A DNA stretch of 64,000 nucleotides, taken from contig CAMXCT020003179.1 in assembly GCA_947184155.2 (NCBI GenBank), positions 506,001-570,000 on the forward strand, written 5' to 3'. The notes under the pieces are model-generated. The model did not search any database and had not been told where the DNA came from. It worked only from the letters and a program-made list of their open reading frames with translations. This document shows, piece by piece, positions 32,591 to 44,523 of this stretch. The stretch comes from Cladocopium goreaui (lineage: Eukaryota > Sar > Dinophyceae > Suessiales > Symbiodiniaceae). The stretch's first letter is position 1. Each line of letters opens with the position of its first letter. The position numbers and the translations under genes are program-made.

Positions 32591-34118
32591 TAGGTTTTGT
32601 TGGGACTGCCTCTTCCGTTACTAGACCTCAAGGTCAGCAAAGAGAAAACTACGAAGAAATGCCAAATGCAATTAGTTCCTTCATGCTTCCTATGACTTCC
32701 CTAATTTTTCCTACTTTTCTCGATGTTTTTGCGATTTGTGACCTTTCCAGAAAAATAGGAAAAAATAGAGGTGGCCAAAGAGATATCGGAAATGTTGCTG
32801 AAAAAATATGGAATCATGAAAAATTGCAAAAACTGCGAGAAAACAATAGGAAAAAATAGGAACAACATAGAGCGTCAAAATCACAGGTTTTTGTCCACCA
32901 TCGTTTTTCCTATTTTTTTGGCGGGAGCCAATCCTATTTTTCCAATTCGTTTCCTAATTTTACTATTTCCTTGATTTCCAAGGGGTGCCTGGAATAGGCA
33001 AACATAACATTATATTCCCATTGGACCCAATATTTTTTAGCCAACTATATAACTTAAAACTATTTAGCCAACTATATCCAATTGGATCCCTGAAAACGGT
33101 GGATTTTAAATTGATAACATTGGGATGTCACGATGAGACATGATGGATTTGCTGTACATGGATCTATCCAGTGAATTCGGTTTGAAAATTGTGGATTTAA
33201 GAATAAATATAAAATGAACATATGAGGGCCTTAATAGATATACAATGGGGTATGTGACCATTGGTTGCCAACATATGTTTTTTTGTTTGATAGTTATAAT
33301 ATTATTGTTAAATAACAAAAAATATTTCAGCAACACAGACCCCGAGAATCATTCCTGTACTGTTGGAGATGGTGCCAAGCAAAAGTGCGGGATTTACAAT
33401 CAACCACCATGGAAACAGGGATGGGGTGTAGAACCACCAAGATGATATTTGAGCGTGTTTGAAAATAATTTTGCTGCAAACCTATATATAAAGTAGTGGA
33501 CTTGGGATACCCTATGTGAAATCATTGAAATCCCCGGCCGTATGTGATGGACAAAGCGCTTGTTGTTTTTCAAATGCCCTTAATCGATTGAATGATGCTG
33601 TGTAAAGACCTGGTGTTATTGTTTGATGAACTTTAGTAGATTGACCGAAAAATATTGGTCCAAACATGGTTCAAACTGATTTTCCAGAACGTTGTAAATC
33701 AGTTTAATCCGTACAGGGCAACCCCCTAAAAAATAAAAAATAAAATGTTTCTGGTGTAGTTTCAACTTAGAATTATTGTTCTATGTGTTTTTCAGGAAAC
33801 CGTTGGTAAGCCAAGAAGGAAGGCAGCATCTTCCGGCATGTTTTCGATTGTTCTGCATGAAGACTGGAGGATTAAAGATGTTCACGTGTTGAAATTTATT
33901 TAGATCCTTCTTCAGCATAAACAACCCGTCGTGTCTTTGGTCTGGTTTTCTTGGGGTAAAATATACTTGAAACAACCATCAAAGTAGCAAAAGTATGCTA
34001 AAGTTCATCTCCAATCGTTCAATCAAATACATGTGTTCTTCCAATGGGCAGGGGTTGGAACAGAGGGGTATCCTGGGTATCCTTTAAAATTTGGCCGCGC
34101 AAGCTAGGCCATTCAAAG
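32591..34118. other. Non-coding stretch with AAAATAGGAAAAA repeats
   Basis: Around 32690-32950, AAAATAGGAAAAAATAG occurs on one side and its complement (CTATTTTTTTGGCG, TTTTTCCTATTTT) on the other, suggesting a decayed inverted element. A direct repeat TTAGCCAACTATAT lies at about 33037 and 33064. An open frame after TTTCAG at about 33330 (SNTDPENHSCTVGDGAKQ) might be an exon but has no clear end. Confidence 0.4.
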
Positions 34119-34208
34119 TTCCTTTGGCTGCGGCAAGATCATGAGCCGCGAAAGTCGGGACAGCCGTGCGTGAGGCGACTCCAGGAACTCTCAGCGGAGT
34201 CCGGGAAG
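34119..34208 (+). CDS. Candidate exon, 30 codons, product unknown
   Basis: AG at 34117-34118 and a GT donor at 34209. Phase 0 is open: FLWLRQDHEPRKSGQPCVRR then LQELSAESGK. Phase fits the exons at 29588-29683 and 35647. No family recognised. Confidence 0.42.
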
Positions 34209-35646
34209 GTTTCATGATGATCACGACGGCGTTAATGTTTGCACACTCCACTAATAGACCCAATAGACTATATATATATATATATTAATACATATCCATA
34301 CTTCATGTAAACCAGAGCCATTTGCATGACTTTGGCCAGTTCAAAGCCAGAAGTGTGGCTTACCCTTTGGAATTCCATCTGAAACCCGTTCAGATATGCG
34401 TAGTTGGACAAACAAGACCACCCAAACGCAGGTCCTGTTTAGACCTACCATATAGGAATCGTCGATACATGGCCAATATTAATTCCTGATATGTCTAAAA
34501 TCATCACATCATGTTCCCAACATTGACTGGAAATGGTCCAGCCAAACATTTGGTTCTTAAGACCACTCATAGGAATTAGAGGACACGGGCGCAGGGCGGG
34601 ACTAGCGTAGCTTTTCTGAGATGATTAATGATTGGCCGGGCAACCAATCCCCCTTACCAGTGGCAGACATGATGATATAACCCAGGTGATTCTTTACAGA
34701 TTCCTTCTCTTTGCATCATCCTAAACAGCCGCAGCAACTCAGTTTGTGTGGTGGATTTGTTCATGTTGGGATCCCATTTAGGTCATTTATTAAAGGCTAT
34801 CGTTGTCATGGCAAAGGGGTCCAATAGGGGTCCAAAAACTGCAAGGCGTTGCCAACCTGAGAGCTGCAGCGATGGCATTGCTGGCATTGCACCCGAAACG
34901 CCCTAGGCGTGGTGATGTGAAGCTTGTAGATAAGGTGGATATGGTGCTGTGAAACCGTGTGAACCCAACCATTTTATTTTTTAGTGATTACTTGTTGATT
35001 GTTTTGTCTTTTAAATGGGGATAGGGATATATATATATATATAATGGGATGTAAAACTCATACAACCAACAAATGTACTGTTTGGAAGTCGGAACGGCCT
35101 CACTGCGACGTTACTGTAGATGATTCTTGAAGCTGTCATAGCTGCAAGCGAACGGTTGTGCTGAGAGTTTGGGCATAGTCTATCAGCTCCATCAAGTCTA
35201 TGATAGTTATTGGATGTTATTCGCTTGGATTATAGCCAAACACTTGGATTTTGTTTTTTTGTTATTATAGGATGGAGTTACCACTCATCCTAAGTACATT
35301 TCAACGTCGGGGATGGGGGCATGTCAGGCTGCTGTCAATTAGAGCTGTTCCAGCCGTTCAGATGCCTGTGGAATACCCACGGCCAGAGCAAGTGGTGCGC
35401 TATAGGAACTTTGCAGCTGAAAGCTCCACTATTTCTTTTGGTGGCGAATGGCTATTGAGCTTCCCCACTTTGCAGAATTACCCACTAATAAATCTAATAA
35501 TCAAACCTGGCTGGCTGGAATTCCTTGCATTGCTCCATATAAAAAAAGTGGATCATTTTCGTGTTGCACATATCATGGAGATTTCCAGCCACATATTGGA
35601 AACGGAGTTTCCCTCACCGTTGCTCAGGAAATCCCAATGATTGCAG
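34209..35646. other. Non-coding stretch, nothing firm
   Basis: A TA run at 34268-34285 and another at 35028-35043. A frame at 35251-35640 is open for 129 codons but has AT-rich composition and no splice support. Confidence 0.4.
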
Positions 35647-35742
35647 GTTGAATCCGCAGTATTGTTGGCCAAATCGGAGACCCATGCAGTTTTCTTAGAA
35701 GCTGTTGCTTCTGTAGCGATCACTTGTGCTATCTCCGATGCG
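35647..35742 (+). CDS. Candidate exon, product unknown
   Basis: Acceptor ATTGCAG ends at 35646. The frame reads VESAVLLAKSETHAVFLEAV then ASVAITCAISDA, and either stops at TAA (35743-35745) or is spliced at GTAAAA (35742). Ala/Val-rich helix. Could be terminal. Confidence 0.45.
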
Positions 35743-36045
35743 TAAAATGCATCAGTCATTGGTAATTATTTAGACTCGGACCAATGCCGGAGTCCGTTGG
35801 ACAAAAAAGGGGCGGCGCTTGGATGCAACAATGCGGCCAGGCAAATCAGTACCGTCATGTTTTTTTTAATGAAAGTTACGGTATAAAACACCGGCAAAAG
35901 ATGACAGTACAGTCGGGGCTATATTTTTCCACTTTTTTCCAACAGAAATAATTAGGATGCCGCCAGAAAGATTGCAGGCAACTTATGAGCTACACAAGAG
36001 ATACAACAACCACTGATTGTACCCATTAATTACTGGTTTCTTGCC

Positions 36046-36153
36046 TCTGGCAATCTAACCCGGAAATGGTCAAAACATAGATGACATTCCCATTGACTCC
36101 CCTGTTTTTGGATGTTTTTGGGGGATTCCATATTGCCGTGCTTGATTAGCGGA
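36046..36153. repeat. Family B decayed copy
   Basis: CCTCTGGCAATCTAACCCGG on the left and GTGCTTGATTAGCGGA on the right, with GATGACATTCCCATTG inside. A recognisable but worn family B element. Confidence 0.45.
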
Positions 36154-36358
36154 CTATAAACAGGTATGGGTCAAAACAATCGGCCCAAAAATGGCCACAG
36201 AGAGAAAGAGAGAATTCCTAAGGCCAGCTGTTTGTAGATCCAATTTGCTGTAATTCCCCCATGTTTCAATTGTGTTTGAAGATGGCATTCCCAATTTTTC
36301 AGCTGTTTTGAAGATGCCGTTTTGGAAATCTGAGAGGAACAGCCGCGACACCTGGCAG

Positions 36359-36460
36359 GTAGCATCTCCTCGCGACCGTGGCGCAGACCGCGACCGTGGC
36401 CCCGGCGTTGCTGGACCTGTGGCCCCAGTGGCTGTGAACGTGGCTCGGACCGCGGGGATG
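36359..36460 (+). CDS. Candidate Arg/Gly/Pro-rich exon, product unknown
   Basis: A GC-rich island after acceptor GGCAG (ends 36358). One frame reads VASPRDRGADRDRGPGVAG then PVAPVAVNVARTAG; another plus frame and a minus-strand frame are also open, so orientation and phase are not secure. It looks like a disordered linker. Confidence 0.33.
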
Positions 36461-37555
36461 CCCTCTGGTAATCCAGGCTTTGGTGGGAACCTGTGAAAAT
36501 AAGTAGTGGATCTTCCATTGTTTGATCACCAGATATATCAATTCGTGGAATTACCATATGAGTAATTACTCATATGCCCACAAACACAAAAATGCTGGCA
36601 ATCCAAGGTTGACAATGTCCAATATGAATCAAACTATTGCAATCCACAGTCCCACAGTGCGCATCCTAGCAACCATTGGGGTGGCATTATAAATCATCCC
36701 TTTTGTAGGTGCATACACAATTTCATGCAAATTCATAAATTTCATAAGCCGCGCATTTTGGATATGTTGTTATTTTGGATCCCATATTTGTCTTTTTAAC
36801 AGCCCCTGAATGGGGCAAATAGTATACGAAGCAATGAGTTTGACGGTTGAGAATGATTGACAAACTCTACGGTGTGGTTGCTTCCACAGCTCTTGGGGTC
36901 ATTCTTGTGGAGCAGTATCAATGAATATCAATGATATCACTTGCATCCCCATTTGAGTTGTTAGTATTTTCGATAGATTGCAGGAAACCCAATAATAACA
37001 ATAACAAATATATAATAATTATTAAGAACAATAAATCACGCATGTGTAGTGGTGTAGTGATGACTTGGGATGTTTTTTCTTGGTTCCGGATTTACCACAA
37101 ACAACTAGTTCTGTCCCACCCTTTGTTACGGTAAACCTGTGTTTGCACGACCTGTGGGACCCAGGGATCCCAGGGATCGAAAACTACCCGGCCTGGTTAT
37201 TTCACAATGTGCCATGAAAAAGTGAAGAAAAGTTGCCCATTTATCATCTGCTTGTAGCTGTTAAAATGATGTAGCGGTTAAAAATGGTGATTTTCTACAG
37301 CTACGTTAGATCACCAGTAAGTTATCATGACAGCCGAATGATCCCATCATATCCCAGCTCCAGTTGTGGCTATGGCCAGCGAATTTGGCAAATCCAATAG
37401 TAAACTTTAGTAAACCATGTAAGATCATGTAAGATCTACATGTTCAAGATTATATCATTGTGATCATACCGATCTTAGGCACCCATAATAATGTATATCT
37501 AAGTCTATATAATTGTATATAGATAGAGATGTGAGAATGATCAATGCGATTCGAG
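36461..37555. other. Non-coding stretch with a family B right-half fragment
   Basis: At 37262-37320 AAAAATGGTGATTTTCTACA and GCTACGTTAGATCACCAGT represent the right half of family B. Otherwise AT-rich without exons. Confidence 0.4.
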
Positions 37556-39024
37556 GTGGATAGCCTTGATGCCTACCTGCAGCAACGAGAGAAGGACGCC
37601 ACACAACGGGGGCGATGGGTAAATTTATTTTGGGGGTAACACCCCCAAGTTATAGTGAAATCACTTTCTACTGTATTAAAATTGCGGCCCCTATGAACAA
37701 CAGAAAGGACTGAGGGTTTTTGAATCCTGGCCTGGCATTATGGGCACATTATATTGCTAAATCATGCTACATTCATTTGTTTTCCAAAATCATGGTGGAC
37801 GATGAGTAAACAAAAGGTCGACCATGGTACGTTTTCCAAAAAAGTAAATTCTGGGCAGATTGTGGGTAGATTCGGGTAGATCAGATCAGATCATGGGAAG
37901 CGCATTTCTCAAAGTTATGGTGCATTATGGGTCCTGATGGGTAGCAAGAATGGTCAGTCAGTGGAAAAAGATTGTAATTGATCAAGTCAATTGTGAAATT
38001 ATTTGTGGGAATTATTATTATCGGTACCGTTTTCTACATGTTGGTCAAGTACTGTAAGAGAAAAATATGGTCAATTGCATGTACATATCTGTCACTGTAC
38101 CTTTGTGTCACGTCCTAATGGGAATGAAAACCGGACGAAAATGGGAGGATGTACATTAATGTGAATATTTGTAAATGATATGATGGTTTTTGGCACAGGG
38201 CCTCAGGGACTCCCTGAAGTTTCTTGCTGCTGACATTCTGAACACAGTAAATTAAATTACATGGAGCAAATGATCAAGTTAAAGCTTGTTTCACATGGTC
38301 CCTCGCCTATCTTGTAGAAGTCCAAACTCCAAACGGCTATCAAGTCTATGAATCAAAACCCTGTTGCCCTTTTGAACGTCAAAACAATTTGCAAATGGAT
38401 GTTGGTTCTCCCCGAAAGAAGGGAATGGTGTGATAAACCCAATATAATCCATCCCACCCCGCGTTTTACCAGAAATGGGTTGGTATTGACCACCAAATAT
38501 GTGGATTTTACCATTTGGTTTACTACATTTACTACATTTACATCCGCAAGCATGGATAGGTAGTTTAAACCTTTAGTTTTTTGTCATAAATGGCAAATAA
38601 CCATAATCAACAATGAGCAAGCATTTTTTGCGGACTACCACAGATTGACCATGTTTATAGGTGTTGATCCATCCCCCAACCCAGGCAACCCAGGCCTCTA
38701 CCAATGTGTTGTGGGAAGTAGCAGAATGTCATGATGTCGCCGCCGTGCTGCACCCCTTGTCATCTGTAAACTTCAGAGCACGATAAATCTCCCAAATCAT
38801 CCATTCCAAATGTTCACAGTTCCTCCGAGTTCATCCATGCAAAAAATCTCTGGGAAACCTGTATGTATATATATATATATTATATATACATACATACTTA
38901 CATACATATATACATACATACTTACATACATATATACATATACATATATACATATATACATATACATATATACATATGCATATACATATACATTTACATA
39001 TGCATTTACATATACATCTACATC

Positions 39025-39055
<31 letters not shown>

Positions 39056-39297
39056 GCACATACATGTACATGTGCATATATATATATATATATATTATAT
39101 CATATACCACCCCCAAAAAATGGGGACATTCACCGGGTGAGGCTGGCGAGGAGAGAGACCGTGGAGACCGTGGAGCCCGGGGGCACGTTGTGTGGGGAGC
39201 CTCAGTGGATTTCAGTGGATCTCGTCGGGAGATCTGGGAGAAATCGAAGGCGGCTGAAGCGCCGAGAATCGAGTTTCAACATGAGAGTGTTTTATAA
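37556..39297 (+). CDS. Hypothetical protein, three phase-compatible exons with stop
   Basis: Exons 37556-37618 ([20 protein letters not shown]), 38199-38246 ([16 protein letters not shown]) and about 39142-39297 ([20 protein letters not shown] to [13 protein letters not shown], stop TAA at 39295-39297) join in phase 0. Donors are GTAAAT and GTAAAT; acceptors are TCGAG, CACAG and GTGAG, so the first and last are weak. The peptide is charged and mainly helical, without a recognised domain. The intron between exons 2 and 3 contains the TACATA microsatellite. Earlier exons are not identified. Alternative frames exist for the last exon. Confidence 0.45.
38861..39098. repeat. TACATA-type microsatellite
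   Basis: Long run of TATATACA, TACATACT and CATATACA units with GCATATACAT variants; open frames in it are artefacts. Confidence 0.95.
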
Positions 39298-39989
39298 CAA
39301 AATATGATGATAAAAATGGCAATATGATAATAAAAATAAAATATGTTTCAAAATGTTATAAAAAACAAGAATGATAATATGTCATTTTTTGAAAACGGTT
39401 TCACAAATGGAGTTTTCTATGTGTTATTAATATGATCGTTTTTTTATAAAAACAAAAATGAAGTTGTCTATGTGTTACTACTATTTATTAATCAAAAACG
39501 GAAGAGTCAACTTTCAAAAACGTAGTCTCAGCCATGAAGTATTCGATCGATTAGATGCTACGAATCAATAGGGTCTGGGTCAATCAACTATCATGGCACA
39601 TATCATACCAATCAATACCGTACCATACCGTACCCAATATTACTGAATATGACCTATTTGGGGATAACTCCATACTCAATTTGGACGTAGCATGTTTCAG
39701 CATTGCGATGAAAATGTCAACCCCGGATTAATCAACCATGGTTTTTTTGGGGCTTCCAGGGTACCATTGTCTTTTTTTGGGGGTCCTCTCTCCAATTAAA
39801 CACCGTTTGGGGTTTATATAGTAATCGAGGATTGACATTAACTTATATAGTTAACTAGGGGTTTGTAACATCAACTATGATGCTTAACCACATGACCTGA
39901 CCATTTTTCAGATTATATTGTCATATATTATCAACAGCCGTGACTGGGGGTTTATGATATATAGTATATTTCTCAAGCATCATTGTTCC
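39298..39989. other. Non-coding stretch, nothing recognised
   Basis: AT-rich with ATAATATG repeats at 39300-39380 and a CCGTACCATACCGTACC repeat near 39618. Confidence 0.45.
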
Positions 39990-40120
39990 TTGCAATGTTA
40001 GGCCCCCAAGATAGCGTTCAGTTGGTTTATAACTCCAATAACTATGGTAAAAATGGTACTTATAACTATAGTTACTGGGGCTTATAAACCAACTAACATC
40101 ACTGGGGGGCACCACTTTGT
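39990..40120 (+). mobile_element. TIR element family D, forward copy
   Basis: Starts TTGCAATGTTAGGCCCCCAA, then GATAGCGTTCAGTTGG. Ends GGGGGGCACCACTTTGTGGG. Interior AACTATAGTTACTGGGGC and CCAACTAACATCACTGG are the reverse complement of the 16540-16673 copy. The right terminus is more diverged. Confidence 0.78.
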
Positions 40121-40165
40121 GGGAACCTTCAACACATCACAGGGATGCGGTTTTCCAACGCTCAG

Positions 40166-40267
40166 GCACGACCGGCGACGCCGAGAGGAGGCCCAGGGGG
40201 CCCCGGGGGCCCCGAGTACCCGGCCCTTGCCTCCATTGGATCCGGCCAGCAGAGGTGGCGCCGGTGG
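40166..40267 (+). CDS. Candidate Pro/Gly-rich exon, product unknown
   Basis: Acceptor GCTCAG ends at 40165 and donor GTGACG begins at 40268. Phase 0 frame of 34 codons: ARPATPRGGPGGPGGPEYPA then LASIGSGQQRWRRW. All three plus frames are open in this GC-rich patch. It immediately follows the family D element. Confidence 0.42.
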
Positions 40268-40572
40268 GTGACGGTCCGGTGTATCATCAGTGGGGGGGGA
40301 CAATTCCCTGGAAATGGAGGTTTTTCAGTCAGAAAGTCCTCCGGAAATGGAGTTTTTGATAGAAAAATCCATGAAAATCATGTATAGATGGATGTTTGAA
40401 TTCAATTGCAACGCTTTATTAGCGGAGGGTATAAACCCCGGTTGAGTAAGGATCCGGATCCCCCAAAATGCTGTAATGTGATGATGATCGGCTACAAAAA
40501 TGCTACCCCCCAAAATAAACAGCCCAGTATTCATCCGGGTTGGCATTACATATAATTACTCCATTGGATCCA

Positions 40573-40628
40573 CTGGTTCATGATCATGATCATGATCATC
40601 ATCATCACCATCATCACCATCACCATCC
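40573..40628. repeat. ATGATC / ATCACC short tandem repeat
   Basis: ATGATC units pass into ATC and ATCACC units. Confidence 0.85.
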
Positions 40629-42212
40629 CAAATGGCCTGAAATGAAGGGCATACCCAATTTTCGTTAGGGTGAAAACATCATTAGTTTTGACCATAAGAC
40701 TAAAGGGATGAACATCAATTTGCCAGCACTTTTGAAAGGATTTCCAGCGAGAAAATTGCGAGGTTGCTGGCCTAAGAAAACACTGCCGGAATCATATAGA
40801 ATCCTAAGAAAGTTGTTTGAAAGATGTTGGCAAATGCATTTTCTGGACTTCATCTTGGTTTTCAAGGGTGCCGTGTCTCAAACTTCGGAGTTTGGGTTCT
40901 GTGCACGTTTTTGGACAACGTTTAGTTGGTTCAGCTAGGTTTTTATTGTTTGTTTGCGAAAATATTTTGGTGCCTTACTCTAGAAGCTCAAGTTCATGGA
41001 ATAAACAACAAAACAACATGATTAAACAACCCCCCAGCGTTACCATGGTGGATGTAGGGGATGAAATCACATATGACTGGGACCATTAACCACCGGTGTA
41101 CAACAATGTCAATGTCTATGAAGATGGATGGGTTCTTTTCACCTTCCAGATTCAGCCTCAAATTTCTGAGCGTTTTCATTCTTCTTTCGAGGATCCCCCA
41201 AACGATGGGCAGAAGCATGTGGAAGCCCACAAAACACCACCAGGCTACCAATGATACCACGAGTACTAAATCCCGAGCTACGTACCTTTTTGCCGCACAT
41301 TGATGAATTGTGCGTGGTTGGAACCTATTCCTACTTTGTAATATTTTGATATATTTTGTATAGTTTTCTTGCATTTTGATTTATTTTGATGGTCATGTGA
41401 GTCATGTCATCACATTTCCCCATATCCCATATCTTCACATCCTGAAGTCACATCCAACATTTCATGACATGTCCTAACATTTCGCCTATATTTTGATGCT
41501 AAGATTCCCAGAAAATTCCAGATATCTGGACTCTGACCCTGCCAGGCGCCAGCCATGCCGGCCACGCGTATGCCGCCCTGCAACTCCCCTCACGCCAGCT
41601 GCAGTTGGGAAACGCAGATGGAGCATGATGGTGGCATATGACTGGATAAACATCCCACTGTAGGCTATTTCAGGGCACCTGGGGGTTTGACTCATAGCTG
41701 CTTTGGACGTATGGAAGAAAGCAAACAATATTTGCAAAATAAATTCTGTTCCAGGATGCCCCAGGACTTCCATGGGTTTCCGTATCCAAAAGCGTTTGCC
41801 GAACTGATGCCGTGGCAAAGAGAGTTTCATTTGAATTCAGTTGAACCAATCGGAGCACACTCCGAGAAAGCATTCACACTACCAAATTTCTGGGACTGGT
41901 CACCCTGACTAATTTTATACTTTTCCGTGGTCGCAAACGTCGTGATTGATCAGAAAGTTCCCAGACATGTTCATCAAGTGTTAGTTTCTCTTTCATGAAT
42001 GGTTGGAAACATGAAAACATATTGATTATTGAAGACAATAATTTTATATTCAAATGTATTCAAACCTGTACGTTGTGAAATGCCCCAAATTTGATCACCT
42101 CATTACTCCCCTGGTATGGTCTTCAGTCCAGATGGGGGGGGGGCAGGTCGGACCAAAAAATCAGCGTTTGTTTCATCCATAGAAATTGGCTCAGATACCG
42201 GCTTGTTTCCAG
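40629..42212. other. Non-coding stretch, nothing firm
   Basis: Open frames at 40708-41089 and 41687-41908 (which includes FHGFPYPKAFAELMPWQRE after CCAGGAC) lack clear borders. The latter could be an exon. A TTTTGATATATTTTG repeat lies near 41340-41390. Confidence 0.35.
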
Positions 42213-42595
42213 CGTTCTGCCGCGCTGCTATGGCTTCAGAGACCATGGCACAGCAGGAGAGCGGAGAACATGTCGTGGCGGCTTGGGGGTTGATGCGCGC
42301 TGGTTCGTCCCCTGCCGCAGTCAGGAAAACACTCATGCGAAAAATGCGAACAAACTGGACGGTGAGATTGATATCCCCATATGTGCCATATGTGTATGGT
42401 TTCACAATCATCCATATAGTGAGTTTGCTGGTCAATCACATGTGTATTTGTTTCTTATGTTTCCCATGACCATGCCTTCGTAGGGAACAAAACCCATCAA
42501 CGCAGGAGCAAGATGCCCTGTTGCCTGACGATGAAGAGTTGTTGCAGTCCAAGATGGAACGAGCTCGCCGATATCAACGAAACTTGTCGACGTAG
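42213..42595 (+). CDS. Hypothetical protein, last two exons with stop
   Basis: Exon 42213-42360 follows acceptor TTTCCAG and reads FCRAAMASETMAQQESGEHV then VAAWGLMRAGSSPAAVRKTL and MRKMRTNWT. The final exon from 42484 (acceptor CGTAG) reads EQNPSTQEQDALLPDDEELL then QSKMERARRYQRNLST and stops at TAG 42593-42595. The frame of the second exon fits only if the first donor is offset from the obvious GTGAGA at 42362: either GG at 42361 or GA at 42364. GA donors occur in dinoflagellates. Acidic then basic helical tail. No domain recognised. Confidence 0.5.
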
Positions 42596-43411
42596 GTTAT
42601 GACAATGGACTGGTTTAAGAGACATGTTGCAGGGTTTCCCATGGAATTGACCATCGAAGGTTTCCCTACAGATTTTCCCTTGAAATCCTGGGACTTGATT
42701 TTTTTTGTTTTTTGGGAAAACATGGGAAAACCCAATTTTTGGACAAAACCATTCCCATGTAGAAACATATTCATGGAGCAGATTGGATGGGTACTGAAGA
42801 TCTGTCCATTTGTTTTTGTAGATTGGACTTGAAGAAATTGTTCATTTGACAACAAAACCAAACCGCGCCGAATCACCATTTCACAATTGAAAATTTTATA
42901 GCTGGGTATCGAAGATCCGTCCATTTGTAGATGGTATACGTATCATTGTTTATCTATTGAATTGTGATTTGGTAATCTTATACATTTTAGAAAAAATCCC
43001 AGTTTGATGCTGGTGATGTCTACTGCAACTGGTGCCTGTTTTGAAATTCCAGACCTTACCACTTTTGAATCCTGGATAATACTCTGAGGTAACCCAGGAA
43101 TGCAAACCATTCACCTCTTGAGCAGTGTTCAAAACCTCTGTTGGTTGATGATAATAATTGACTCCTATACTACCTTGTGTGTTAAACATGTTCATAATCT
43201 ATGGGAATCCCTATTAACCAACCAGTTTATAATGGAATAACGCGGGGTTTATCAGTTTGATGGGCCACCCCAAAAAAATTGAAGAAACCATAGCAAATTT
43301 GCCCGAGAGTCAGTTTGTTTTGCTTGTTTTGTTTTTGTCTCCGGAGAAAGTTCAGAAAAAAAAACGGTCAGATTCCTCCTAAATGCATCAAGAATGATCC
43401 ACTGCTGCAAG
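42596..43411. other. Non-coding stretch, nothing recognised
   Basis: Follows the stop at 42595 and so may hold a 3' UTR and intergenic sequence. AT-rich with no TIR pair seen; a direct repeat GAAGATCTGTCCATTTGT / GAAGATCCGTCCATTTGT lies at about 42797 and 42911. Confidence 0.45.
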
Positions 43412-43557
43412 GTGCGGGTCTAGCGTGCGCGGGAATCTTTGCTGTGTCGTTGCTGCTCACATTTTTGACCAGGGAGGAACCCTCCTTCCGCGGCAAGGAC
43501 CGGCCTGTTGAGCATGAATCCCTGGGAAGTTGGGTTCAGTCAAAAGACCGAGGGTAG
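43412..43557 (+). CDS. Candidate terminal exon with a membrane segment
   Basis: After CTGCTGCAAG the frame reads GAGLACAGIFAVSLLLTFLT, a single hydrophobic membrane-type segment, then REEPSFRGKDRPVEHESLGS and stops at 43555-43557. A short C-terminal tail after one membrane helix would suit a tail-anchored protein, but exons upstream are not identified and the acceptor is weak. Confidence 0.38.
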
Positions 43558-43966
43558 AAAATGATATCGATCTTATGTTACTAGATTTCTCAAAGATATT
43601 CAGTAATATGATATTCAGAGATATTCAGAGTGTATGTGTGTTTTTTGTTTCAAGAATTAGGATCTACTTGTTCTTAAAATCATTTTCCACATGAAATGGC
43701 CATGATCCGGTATCCATAGGTACTCGTACCCGGGATATCCTTTATTAATACACTCAGATACTCCCTTGGATTTCTTGGGATTGGGGACGTGTGTGTGTGT
43801 GTACGTGTGTTTTTGTATCATCAACATGTTTTTCTGTGACCTTTAAACCATGTCACAGAACTCATGTCGACGTGTGGCTGCCATCAACTTTGAGCAGGGA
43901 TCAATACAGAAATATACAGAATCAATTACCAAGTGAAGCACATGATGGTAGACATTGGTAAACAAA

Positions 43967-44035
43967 TACCCTCTGGTAATTTAACATAGCTATCGAAAAT
44001 GGTGATTTATAGATGGAAACGTTTACCAGAGGGTA
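43967..44035. mobile_element. TIR element family B, shortest complete copy
   Basis: Left end TACCCTCTGGTAATTTAACA, right end ACGTTTACCAGAGGGTA, only 69 bp. It lies directly before a possible exon region. Confidence 0.82.
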
Positions 44036-44523
44036 TCATATTTGTGTCCTTTAAAAAAACTCGATGGGACTGACGATGGGACTGACTTCCCTTTGTCCTC
44101 AGAGTCCAACTCTGAGGCCGATGTGTTTCTGATGAGTTTTTGTTGGTCATATCTGATGTTTGCCGCGTTTGATGAAGAAATCCCAGTTTTTAGATGTTGT
44201 TTAGAAGTTTTGTTGGCGATGGGTATACTTCAATCTTGAGTTGTCCAGCACAGACTCTTTCGGAGCTACAGGATATTGGTGATGAGTTCTTTTGGATACG
44301 CGATTTTGTATTTGTTGTGTCGATCTTTGAGGAATTTGAAATGGAACCTCCAGCCTTCAAGTGTTCATATCATTGTTCATCAACCACAATTAAACATCAT
44401 GATAATCATAGACATTTGCAAATGAACATAAATGAACTGATTATTTTATGTTTATCATAAATGTCCAATCATAATCATCCATAGACATTCATTTTTTGAG
44501 GCATTTGTTTGAGACATCTGTAG

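Noticed and set aside
36171-36557. Minus-strand 128-codon frame
   Set aside because: It overlaps the plus-strand GC-rich exon candidate. Without splice sites or a family match, neither strand can be proved and the plus strand agrees with neighbours.
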